Source of the DNA: a virus
DNA: 36,379 nucleotides
IMG/VR virus record: IMGVR_UViG_3300031951_000581
Span: 1 to 36,379 of that record
Strand: one strand, 5' to 3'
Made by a program: the position numbers and the translations under genes. Numbering within the stretch: position 1 is the first letter of the stretch; every line of letters begins with the position of its first letter. The notes under the pieces are model-generated. The model did no database searches and was not told the origin of the DNA. It worked only from the letters and a program-made list of their open reading frames with translations. This document shows positions 20,324 through 27,732 of this stretch, piece by piece.

Positions 20324-20905
20324 TTACTGTTTTGACAAATGTAATGAATTATCTTCTATTCTAACTTCAATTGGCTTAGATATTAACGTCTCCTGATTAA
20401 GATCTGGTGGACTGCATAACTGCCCAACATTTACTAATAATTCCACATCGCAATTTAATAGATCTGCATACGTATAATAATGTCTCTCAGGATAGAGATA
20501 ACTATCTATATACGCTGCATGATGTGGATTTGATGCAAAGAAATTAATTATCTTAAATTTGAACTCACTGCTTAGTTCAGAATACTGACCTAATGCTACT
20601 AGTCTGAAGTCATGACTGTACTCAGACATATCAAATACATAGGCCACCATATTATCTGGCAGTAGAAAATAATCGTAGAATAGTTGGTTTGATAACAGGA
20701 ACCTTTCTTCAAATGATTTGAATTCAGGATCCTTCCTATTGTGGTAGACACATATGAGCTTATAATCTCCAAGCTCATACATGTCTTGCCATGACAAATA
20801 GGTTTGTACTGGAACAATGCTGCTTCCCTGCCTTACCTTTAGTAAGGGATAGAGAAACATCATGCTCTTTTGAAAGTATTTATCATATACATTCTTAACG
20901 TCCAT
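20324..20905 (-). CDS. Hypothetical protein, 193 aa
   Basis: I do not recognise this protein. It is rich in aromatic residues (many Tyr and Phe) and acidic overall, with no transmembrane segment or nucleotide-binding motif. The ATG at 20905 lies ten bases after the stop of the nuclease gene, within an imperfect TTAAAG repeat. Its position between the exonuclease and polymerase genes suggests an accessory role in replication or recombination, which is inference only. Confidence 0.72.
   Translation of the reverse strand: MDVKNVYDKYFQKSMMFLYPLLKVRQGSSIVPVQTYLSWQDMYELGDYKLICVYHNRKDPEFKSFEERFLLSNQLFYDYFLLPDNMVAYVFDMSEYSHDFRLVALGQYSELSSEFKFKIINFFASNPHHAAYIDSYLYPERHYYTYADLLNCDVELLVNVGQLCSPPDLNQETLISKPIEVRIEDNSLHLSKQ
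20336..20343 (-). promoter_or_regulatory. Candidate Bacteroidota-type -7 element (TACATTTG)
   Basis: Minus-strand TACATTTG fits the Bacteroides sigma -7 consensus TAnnTTTG and lies 15 bases before the ATG of the 149-residue gene. A proper TTTG -33 box is not evident, only a TTGAAG in the region. The same string with the same downstream spacing occurs before the lone plus-strand gene. It lies within codons of the upstream gene, so chance is possible. Confidence 0.3.
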
Positions 20906-20915
20906 TGTTAAAGTG

Positions 20916-21959
20916 TTAAAGTAAAACTTCCCCGCTTATGAACTTATAAGGTAAACTATAGTCTCTGTTTTCATAGTGCCACTTAGCTTCTTGTAACTGA
21001 GCGTCTAATCTTTCCATCCACTTATCCATAGTAACATTAGTTACTTTGAATGGATACGTCTGATTATACTTATCAATTACAATGAAGTTGAACACTATTG
21101 TCCATGAATCATCTATTACATCCTTAAGAAATATCTTTGCGAGCTTAACATACATGGCGGCCTGCATCCAATAGTTCCAATAATCTACTGACTCAGAGAA
21201 TTCATTGAGCGATTTATTACTCGTTTTTAAGTCATTTATTGTAACAAGCTTACGCTTAACATCAACCACCATGTTGTCAATGATGCCCTTGATACCAAAT
21301 GAAAAACCTTCTAGTGGTCCATCTATAGCTAACTCGTTATAAATTCCAATAGTTGTTCCATCATGTACTTCATCAAGTGCAAGCAATTGACGGATCTTTG
21401 AATTGCTCTTTAGAATATCAGCTGCTTGAGTGCACTTGTCGAGTGTGGTTTGATCAATGATATCTTTTGTTCCTTTTACTTTAAGAAACTCAAAGTACTC
21501 TCTTGCTTCAGTAGTAAGTACCTTCTCCAGGCGCTTCTCATCTGCAGTCTTCTGAATACCATCTTTGTCAGGTTTCTTATCATCAACAAACTTCTGATAT
21601 AAATTAACTTGTTTTAACGTAATTAGTACTACGTCTGCGTAATCATCTAGAGTCTTATCTTCGCTCCTATCGATTACTTCATATACAATATCTACTACTG
21701 TCTTCACGCTATCAGTTGGTAGATTACCTGATGCTAATATGAACTTGTCAGAGAACAGTGCACTATCCAACATTAGGTAGTGAATTAACTTACCTTCTAT
21801 TAGATGTGCATCTGTCTTAACTTCTTTCATACCTAACACATACTCTGTATAGAATAGTCCAGGTGCATACAATAATCTATTCAGACTGCTATAGCTGAAG
21901 TTAAAGGGAGAGCTGTAGAAATCACTCTCCCTAATTAATTTTTCATTCGTGTCCATCAT
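20916..21959 (-). CDS. PD-(D/E)XK exonuclease (RecB/Cas4-like fold)
   Basis: The 347-residue protein shows the core of PD-(D/E)XK nucleases. It has an EGKLIH segment at 55-60 (the G-x3-H element seen in RecB/Cas4-type nucleases), GIID with D228, then D243-L-K245 as the catalytic D-x-K, and Q266-x3-Y270 as the downstream Q/Y motif. It most resembles the PD-(D/E)XK exonucleases of phage recombination modules and would resect double-stranded ends to feed the Sak4-like ATPase and SSB encoded upstream. It overlaps the preceding gene by 17 bases; adjacent ATGs at 21959 and 21956 are both possible starts. No iron-sulfur cysteine set is visible, so it is not a classical Cas4. Confidence 0.82.
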   Translation of the reverse strand: MMDTNEKLIRESDFYSSPFNFSYSSLNRLLYAPGLFYTEYVLGMKEVKTDAHLIEGKLIHYLMLDSALFSDKFILASGNLPTDSVKTVVDIVYEVIDRSEDKTLDDYADVVLITLKQVNLYQKFVDDKKPDKDGIQKTADEKRLEKVLTTEAREYFEFLKVKGTKDIIDQTTLDKCTQAADILKSNSKIRQLLALDEVHDGTTIGIYNELAIDGPLEGFSFGIKGIIDNMVVDVKRKLVTINDLKTSNKSLNEFSESVDYWNYWMQAAMYVKLAKIFLKDVIDDSWTIVFNFIVIDKYNQTYPFKVTNVTMDKWMERLDAQLQEAKWHYENRDYSLPYKFISGEVLL

Positions 21960-22977
21960 ATTCTAAATCATCATTTGGTACCAACAATGAATTACAGTAT
22001 TTACCTACGTACTGATTGTTTTGATCTGCATAATAGGCTAATAACTTTTGCATTGATTCTTCTGTTAGCTGACCGTATTCTTTTAGCATGCCTGCAATTT
22101 CATCAACATTACTATTAGTAATACGTGAACTCATGTACTTTAGATTGATACCATAGAATGCTAACAATGACACGAAGTTCTTGTGACCTGATTCTCTTTG
22201 GTTGTTTATTCTATATGCGTTGGTAACAATGAGTAGGTAATTGTTTAAGATGCTTTCCTCGTAGTTAGAATTAGCCATGATTTCCATTGCAAGTATGATA
22301 TTATCTTCTTGCTGGCTATCGAACATACGCTGGAGCTCCACACGTTTTTCGTCAGTAATAATAATTGCGTCTTGATTTACTAAGTAACTGATGTCGTCTT
22401 GATGTCTTAGCTTGGAGTAGAGACTTGGATGTGGCAAAGATATAAAATTCTTTTCAATATATCCATAATGCCACCAAACATATCTTCCAGTTTGATCATG
22501 AATAAATTTTGCCTGCTTATCTGCATCATCTTCAGATATGATTATCTCTAATCCTTTTGCTTCATTTAATTCCCGTACAAATTCAGGATCATGAATGTTA
22601 GTACTTGGATCTAAAACTTCTTGCCATAATCGCATCTTCTCATCTGGTCTCTGAATACAATATCTTGTATACAGCACTTGCTGTGTGCTAAGGCTCTTCA
22701 TAGATCTAGACTTCTCTCCGTCATTAATAATGATGTAATCAGCCTTATCTATTGTCTTTGTAGATGATATACCTACCTTTTCTGAAAATGCTTTTAACTT
22801 AAATCGTGTAATACCTACATTAGGTAGATAAAACAAAACAGTCCCTGGGTTTACTTCCAGGGACCGTGTCTTTGCATAAGCTACTGCATCTTCATGACTT
22901 ACATTATACACTCTTTCTATTCGTAATCCACCACGTCTTGATGGATCATGAATTACTCTTGCTCTTTGCTTTAACAT
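21943..22977 (-). CDS. Hypothetical protein, 344 aa
   Basis: I do not recognise this protein. It begins with a basic stretch, contains several predicted alpha/beta units (for example ADYIIINDG near 124-132) and ends with helical, Asn/Gln-rich sequence. It starts two bases after the AAA+ gene stops and overlaps the nuclease gene by 17 bases, so it is translated as part of the same unit. A perfect 8-bp stem-loop with a T-rich tail lies within its first 140 bases. It could be a partner of either neighbour; there is no direct evidence. Confidence 0.75.
   Translation of the reverse strand: MLKQRARVIHDPSRRGGLRIERVYNVSHEDAVAYAKTRSLEVNPGTVLFYLPNVGITRFKLKAFSEKVGISSTKTIDKADYIIINDGEKSRSMKSLSTQQVLYTRYCIQRPDEKMRLWQEVLDPSTNIHDPEFVRELNEAKGLEIIISEDDADKQAKFIHDQTGRYVWWHYGYIEKNFISLPHPSLYSKLRHQDDISYLVNQDAIIITDEKRVELQRMFDSQQEDNIILAMEIMANSNYEESILNNYLLIVTNAYRINNQRESGHKNFVSLLAFYGINLKYMSSRITNSNVDEIAGMLKEYGQLTEESMQKLLAYYADQNNQYVGKYCNSLLVPNDDLEYDGHE
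22841..22864 (-). other. Intragenic terminator-like stem-loop
   Basis: GTCCCTGG at 22841-22848 pairs perfectly with CCAGGGAC at 22857-22864 around an 8-base loop. On the transcribed minus strand the stem is followed by TGTTTTGTTTTATC. It lies about 114-137 bases downstream of the ATG of the 344-residue gene, wholly inside codons. It could act as an attenuator or mRNA-processing site within the operon. Confidence 0.5.
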
Positions 22978-22979
22978 AA

Positions 22980-24173
22980 TTACTTTGTAATAAGATCATT
23001 AACTGTTGGCGTAAGTACAAGCTTCTGAAACTTAGCCTTGTTACCTGCTACAAATTTCTTAGCAATGATATACTTCAGATCATAGTTGAACAGGTCTTCT
23101 TCTTCTATAAGCCCTACTATACGATCAAGAATCTTCTGATCAATTGGATTCTTCTCTGCATAAAATAACCCATAGTTAGTAAGTCTGCTGGTCATTAGAC
23201 TGGCAATATCTGCACGGTATCCACTGGTATCATACATAATATCACGTAACTCATTTATAATAGCACCAGTTGTACTTTCTAACAACATCTTCTTAGGAGT
23301 GATTAACTTATCTAATTTATTTGCAATGAACTGTGTAAACAGACTTGCTACCTCCTGACCTACTGAACCTTCACCTATCTGCTGAATTAATCCCAGCTTA
23401 TCTTCAAACTTAGGAATAGAACTGATAGCATTGAAGAACGTAGTGATACTTCTTGGATTAACTCGCTCATTGATTACCTCTGGGTGCATCAATAAAAAGT
23501 TGATACATCTGGAGTCAATGTGATTAGCCTCAGCCCACTCTGCCCATCTGTCTACATCAAACTTATATTCAACACTAACAAATCTGGTTCTTTGCGCAAC
23601 GTCAATAGTATTTACCATGTAGCTACCATTGTCTGGGTTAGCAGTCAATAAGATATGCCAATCCTTTGGAAGCTTCCATGAGATATACTCCTGACGATCT
23701 ACTAGCTCCATCACTGCCTGAATGAATCTAATATCAGCTCTGTTCCAGTCATCTAGTAGTAAGATACCTCCACCTACTTTGTCTGCTATCCATTCTGGTG
23801 GACAGTATGACATTCTCTTCTGGCCTGTAAACTTATATCCCTGACGTGTGTATTCTTCTACAGCATGCTCATCTACCCATTGCTGAACTTTGAGACCTGA
23901 CTCTGCTTCCTTAACTAACTTAAATTGTCTGATAGGGAAACCTACTAAGTCACCTAGCTCCTCGATCTGTGCTAAGTTTAGCTTGACAAAATTCAGTTTC
24001 TCTTCATTAGCTAATTGAATTACACTACTTGTCTTACCTAAACCTGACTCACCAATTATCTCTACTGCAACAGGATTTTTTCCATCTGCTTGAATAACAC
24101 GATTGTTTTCAATCATGTGCTTCAAGAAATCTTTCAATTCATTACTGTCTAATCTTACACTATTTGTTTTCAT
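22980..24173 (-). CDS. MoxR-like AAA+ ATPase
   Basis: AAA+ ATPase of the MoxR/AAA_5 type, 397 residues. Walker A GESGLGKT is at 41-48, Walker B LLLDDWNRAD at 138-147 (DD in place of DE), sensor 1 TANP at 178-181 and a likely arginine-finger region RTRF at 195-198. Such ATPases work as chaperones that remodel partners carrying vWA domains (for example RavA-ViaA, NorQ-NorD). A vWA protein lies just upstream in the same operon, separated only by a cysteine-rich miniprotein gene, which supports the pairing. The ATG overlaps the end of the miniprotein gene by 14 bases. The substrate in the phage cycle is unknown. Confidence 0.9.
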   Translation of the reverse strand: MKTNSVRLDSNELKDFLKHMIENNRVIQADGKNPVAVEIIGESGLGKTSSVIQLANEEKLNFVKLNLAQIEELGDLVGFPIRQFKLVKEAESGLKVQQWVDEHAVEEYTRQGYKFTGQKRMSYCPPEWIADKVGGGILLLDDWNRADIRFIQAVMELVDRQEYISWKLPKDWHILLTANPDNGSYMVNTIDVAQRTRFVSVEYKFDVDRWAEWAEANHIDSRCINFLLMHPEVINERVNPRSITTFFNAISSIPKFEDKLGLIQQIGEGSVGQEVASLFTQFIANKLDKLITPKKMLLESTTGAIINELRDIMYDTSGYRADIASLMTSRLTNYGLFYAEKNPIDQKILDRIVGLIEEEDLFNYDLKYIIAKKFVAGNKAKFQKLVLTPTVNDLITK

Positions 24174-24336
24174 CTTTCTCGTCGTTTAATTTCATTGCTT
24201 GTTCTAATCTTGCTGGTATTACAATCCCAGCATTACATATGTCACAGCATCTTTGCTCTGGCCATTCTGTTGGAATAGGTGCAGGATTATGCCCATACTC
24301 ATCTTTTATTTCTTGCTTACAAATACAACAAATCAT
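24160..24336 (-). CDS. Cysteine-rich zinc-ribbon-like miniprotein, 58 aa
   Basis: A short gene sits between the vWA and AAA+ genes. The ATG at 24336 overlaps the vWA stop (ATGA) and the TAG stop ends at 24160, inside the AAA+ start region. The protein has C3, C4 and C6 near the N-terminus and C30, C31 and C34 after a Pro-rich stretch (HNPAPIPTEW), consistent with a small zinc ribbon, then PARL and a charged tail. I recall similar CCxC ... CCDxCN miniproteins from Bacteroidota and their phages but know no assigned function. Overlap on both sides argues for real translation and possibly for a role with the MoxR-vWA pair. Confidence 0.75.
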   Translation of the reverse strand: MICCICKQEIKDEYGHNPAPIPTEWPEQRCCDICNAGIVIPARLEQAMKLNDEKDENK

Positions 24337-25520
24337 ACTTCTAATTTAATTACTGCTCCAGGGAGCTCGTCGTTATCATTACTCTCGCTACTTAGTACCC
24401 ACAGGATATTACCCTTAGCATTAATTGGCGCAGGTGCCTCACCATCTGTAAAATAAATCAGACAACTGATATTATTCATATGCTCGTTATAATAATCAAT
24501 AACAGGTTGGAAGCTTGTGCCTCCTCTACCATGGATCTTATAATCTTCACCTGGCTTATAACTACCTATATGGGCAATGGCTGTGTCACACTGTACAATA
24601 GTTACATCACTACCTGTCTTATGTAGATGATGAATTTCACATAGAAATTCTTCTAGCTCATCTTTTCTTACAGATCCTGATGTATCTATACCTACTAGTA
24701 TGTGTTTCTTTTGTTTGATCTTCAGGCCTGGATTATCCTCGTACCTCTTGCTAAGCTTACGTCTACTCTTCTTAGTATAGACCTTAACAGATTTACCAGT
24801 AAATCTCCTGATATAACTCTTCCAATCAAACTTAGGCTCAGGTATATTTAACAATGCTTCGAGTATATCTTTGAACTCACCTGGTATTGTACCACGAGAC
24901 TTCTCTACTTGTTCAGCTATTTGTTTTAATATACCACCCATTTGGTCCTTCATTACACGTTGTGTACCTTCATCAAGACCATCAATTTCTTCCCAGTCAT
25001 GATTACTCAACGTTACTTGTGTCCCGTCAGGTAATGTGACCTTTGTCTCTCCTTTCTCAATAGCATCCATGAGTGCTTTCATTGTCTCATCCTTGAGCTT
25101 CATGAGCTTATCATAATAATATTTGGTACCCATCTTAGGTTTCAACTTAAGTTCTGGGAATGTATCTAATCCCATCGCACCTTCTGGTAACCAGCTTGGA
25201 TCAATATATTGATTGATCTCAATGTCCATTGCTATATTAGCTACTCTATGTTCTACCAGATGTTTGTAATCTGTTAGATGAAAGAATGCCATATGCATTA
25301 ACTCATGTTTTAATAAACCTTTACGTCTATCTGCAGATAATTCCTGCCAAAATGTAGGAGATATCTTCAGGTTGAAATTAATACCTGATGTACCTACACA
25401 TGCAGTACCTACCTTATCATCGAATAACTTATTCAATGTTACCAGTAGTAGTCCATAGAAGGGTTCGCTGAACATGAGCTCCTTAGTTGTCTTAGCTAAG
25501 CTCTCTTCGTTTATATTCAT
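24333..25520 (-). CDS. vWA / metallopeptidase-like protein (DUF2201 type)
   Basis: The 395-residue protein joins an N-terminal metallopeptidase-like domain to a C-terminal vWA-like domain. The first has HELMH at 72-76, with NIAMDIEIN at 95-103 as the second conserved block. The second has a MIDAS-type DTSGS at 279-283 preceded by hydrophobic VGI. This architecture fits the DUF2201 family, commonly encoded beside MoxR-type AAA+ ATPases, as here. Whether the HExxH site cleaves peptides is unknown. It overlaps the GIY-YIG gene upstream and the miniprotein downstream by ATGA. A linker rich in Lys and Arg (about 246-262) separates the two domains. Confidence 0.88.
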   Translation of the reverse strand: MNINEESLAKTTKELMFSEPFYGLLLVTLNKLFDDKVGTACVGTSGINFNLKISPTFWQELSADRRKGLLKHELMHMAFFHLTDYKHLVEHRVANIAMDIEINQYIDPSWLPEGAMGLDTFPELKLKPKMGTKYYYDKLMKLKDETMKALMDAIEKGETKVTLPDGTQVTLSNHDWEEIDGLDEGTQRVMKDQMGGILKQIAEQVEKSRGTIPGEFKDILEALLNIPEPKFDWKSYIRRFTGKSVKVYTKKSRRKLSKRYEDNPGLKIKQKKHILVGIDTSGSVRKDELEEFLCEIHHLHKTGSDVTIVQCDTAIAHIGSYKPGEDYKIHGRGGTSFQPVIDYYNEHMNNISCLIYFTDGEAPAPINAKGNILWVLSSESNDNDELPGAVIKLEV

Positions 25521-25942
25521 TTTGTCTTATAAAATTTACCTAATATGTTAGAGTTAAGATATAATGGATTGTCAAGCACATCATTGCAGAATAGATGCTT
25601 AGCCTCCTGATAGGTGAGCTCTGTCGCACTGAAGCATATCATGAGTATCTCGCGTTTGATTTTTATGTTAGCTTTACTTGCTGCTTTCATTACATCATTA
25701 CTACTATAATACTTATGATAATCCAACTTAGATACTTGCTTGTATTTCTTCAAGCGTTTATCCTGCAGTGCCAGAGTAGCACGCTTCCCTAGCTTTACCT
25801 TACGATTAGCATAGAAGTTCTTCTTACCTATATACATAACAGCTCTGTCATTTATAATCGCTGTCATCTGGTAGATAAACCCTACTGCTCCTTCAGGTAT
25901 CATCTCATCGGTGAACTCAACACCATTATATAACCAACTCAT
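25517..25942 (-). CDS. GIY-YIG nuclease-like protein
   Basis: The 141-residue protein begins with the two GIY-YIG strands: G21-F-I-Y24 and Y37-I-G39, spaced as in the family. An Arg/Lys-rich segment follows, then YYSSNDVM near 78-85, the KREIL strand, and TYQEAKHLF with E113 as the probable catalytic glutamate. It resembles small phage GIY-YIG (Seg-like) nucleases without an extra DNA-binding domain. ATGA overlaps on both sides place it firmly in the operon, so it may be a working part of replication or recombination rather than a freestanding homing endonuclease. The usual catalytic Arg after YIG is not obvious (KKNFYANRK), so activity is uncertain. Confidence 0.72.
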   Translation of the reverse strand: MSWLYNGVEFTDEMIPEGAVGFIYQMTAIINDRAVMYIGKKNFYANRKVKLGKRATLALQDKRLKKYKQVSKLDYHKYYSSNDVMKAASKANIKIKREILMICFSATELTYQEAKHLFCNDVLDNPLYLNSNILGKFYKTK

Positions 25943-26922
25943 ACTCCTTTACTTAACATGTGATACAAAACTACCTGTACACTACTAATACCATAGTCGC
26001 GTACAGAATCTGATAGATCCTTTGACATCTGTAGATGAAGATACGGAATTCCATACATCTCTTTGTACTTATGCATTGCTTTTATACCAGCAACATCATC
26101 GTCAAATAGAGTATATACCTTCTTATATCTTTTCATTAAATCATGCATGTATTCTTTAGGGATCATGGAGTTCTCACTGTCTGGCGCAATAGCGTCAATA
26201 CCTTTAAACTTCATGGCCTTAAAAGATAATACATCTTTAAGTGAGCTACAGATTATCAGGCAGTTAGACCCTGTCAGTTGATCTGATGCTTGAATATAAT
26301 CTTTTACTTTGATAAACTTCTTGCTTGTTTGTCCTGGTTGATATATCTTACAGAGATTACCTTCATTGTCATAATACCCGTAGATACCATGTCTCTCAAT
26401 AGTAATGACTTCTTCTGCATCATTTATAACGCGCGTCATTGTATATCTCTGTAATGGTTTTATGTTATGTGCATCTAGTAGTTTAGAGTTGATCCCAAAT
26501 TGTACCCAGAAGTTAGCATCTGCAGTATTCCATGGACGTGTAGTTGCTGATGTTACTTTATATCTAGGTTTAGATACAATACCTTCATCACCAAGTGATA
26601 TCGACTCAATATGTCCATCTTCAAGATAAGTTGTATAATCATTAATGATCTTGTGTATAGCCTGACCATATGTAATACTGTACATCTCAGATACTAATGC
26701 TGGACCATTACCTGACTTACCACTTGAAAAATCTTTGAACTTATACTGTTTGTCTTCATTACTGTAATATATACACATAGACGGTGTACGTTCCTGTTTG
26801 AATATTGAGCGCATCTTTATACCCTGGCCTGTAAGCTTTTCTGTAAGATTTAGATAGTGCTCAAATACCCATGTACTTGGTACATCCTCAATAAAAAATA
26901 TTACTTTCTTTGATTTCAGCAT
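25939..26922 (-). CDS. DNA primase with Toprim domain
   Basis: 327 residues. An N-terminal region with FKQERTPSM (41-49) and YKFKDFSSG (60-68) resembles the DnaG zinc-binding domain but lacks the CHC2 cysteines. The Toprim domain has CLIICSSLKD at 221-230 and LFDDDVAG at 272-279; D274 and D276 fit the metal-binding DxD. The usual Toprim Glu at the first strand appears replaced (CSS). It would make primers for the DnaB-like helicase and PolB encoded nearby. The start at 26922 lies directly behind a terminator that follows the SSB gene, so this gene heads a new transcription unit or depends on read-through. Its stop overlaps the GIY-YIG gene (ATGA). Confidence 0.85.
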   Translation of the reverse strand: MLKSKKVIFFIEDVPSTWVFEHYLNLTEKLTGQGIKMRSIFKQERTPSMCIYYSNEDKQYKFKDFSSGKSGNGPALVSEMYSITYGQAIHKIINDYTTYLEDGHIESISLGDEGIVSKPRYKVTSATTRPWNTADANFWVQFGINSKLLDAHNIKPLQRYTMTRVINDAEEVITIERHGIYGYYDNEGNLCKIYQPGQTSKKFIKVKDYIQASDQLTGSNCLIICSSLKDVLSFKAMKFKGIDAIAPDSENSMIPKEYMHDLMKRYKKVYTLFDDDVAGIKAMHKYKEMYGIPYLHLQMSKDLSDSVRDYGISSVQVVLYHMLSKGV

Positions 26923-26924
26923 AA

Positions 26925-26959
26925 CATAAAATAAATAAGGGGGACTGTTACATCCCCCT
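26925..26959 (-). terminator. Rho-independent terminator after the SSB gene
   Basis: The minus strand reads AGGGGGA, an 8-base loop, then TCCCCCT (7-bp stem, 26953-26959 with 26938-26944), followed by TTATTTATTTT. It lies eight bases after the SSB gene stop and overlaps the leader of the primase gene, separating or attenuating the two units. Confidence 0.78.
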
Positions 26960-26967
26960 GTATTTAA

Positions 26968-27717
26968 TTAGATATCAAATCCTGTATCTATGTCGAATGG
27001 CATATCATCGACGTTGATGTCAGGCATTTCTTGTACCTCTGATGGTGCCTCAAAGTTCTCAACTACAGGAACTTCTACTTTCTTAAAGTGTTTAGCTTCA
27101 TCATACTGTACAATTTTCTTAGGACTGATCAAAGATTTGTAAGCATTGATATATTTGTTACCATCTTTCTCATACTTCACAAAGTGCAAACCAGTTCTTA
27201 GTTTACCATCTTTTTTGTCAATGTATTGCTCACCACCAATACATACCTCAAGATATTTATCTTTAAACGGCATGTCAGTGTTGAATGCTTCAATCCATTC
27301 TTGAATTGTTTCATGCTTACCCTGTGCTGCTTTAAACCACTCAACACAATCTAGTTCAATACACAGACGAAGTAGATCTTCTAGCATTGCTACATCACGT
27401 TCTACTTCTTTACCTTTACGTGCATCATACTTTGTACGATATGCAAATGTGCTATACTTCACATTACCTACAAGGCCTTCATGTTTTGGTCCTTCAGGAT
27501 CTTCAGAGTTGATTGGGTAACCTTCAAAGTCAGGTGTTGGTTTTGCTGTTTCCATTTTCATTACTAAGAATAACCCATTGTCTGGACGCCAATGCTCATC
27601 CCATAGTAAGAATTCATTAATCTTTGCTTTGTAGTTACCTGGTACAATACCTTTGTATCCTCCACCCTTGCCTGCTTCTCCAGAGCCAGGGATTTTGATG
27701 TCAATACTTAAACCCAT
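26968..27717 (-). CDS. Putative single-stranded DNA-binding protein
   Basis: 249 residues without a motif that can be named with certainty. The body has mixed strands suited to an OB-type fold, and the last 25 residues are strongly acidic, ending DDMPFDIDTGFDI, like the protein-recruiting tails of phage and bacterial SSBs. It is 15 bases downstream of a Sak4-like ATPase gene, and Sak4 annealing proteins are known to work with SSB, which supports the call. A strong terminator follows its stop, allowing high separate expression. It could instead be another recombination accessory protein; a fold prediction would decide. Confidence 0.65.
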   Translation of the reverse strand: MGLSIDIKIPGSGEAGKGGGYKGIVPGNYKAKINEFLLWDEHWRPDNGLFLVMKMETAKPTPDFEGYPINSEDPEGPKHEGLVGNVKYSTFAYRTKYDARKGKEVERDVAMLEDLLRLCIELDCVEWFKAAQGKHETIQEWIEAFNTDMPFKDKYLEVCIGGEQYIDKKDGKLRTGLHFVKYEKDGNKYINAYKSLISPKKIVQYDEAKHFKKVEVPVVENFEAPSEVQEMPDINVDDMPFDIDTGFDI

Positions 27718-27732
27718 TGTTTAAACTGTTAA

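Noticed and set aside
20916-21959. Classification of the nuclease as Cas4 with a CRISPR link
   Set aside because: No cysteine cluster for an iron-sulfur site and no repeat array or Cas genes anywhere in the window.
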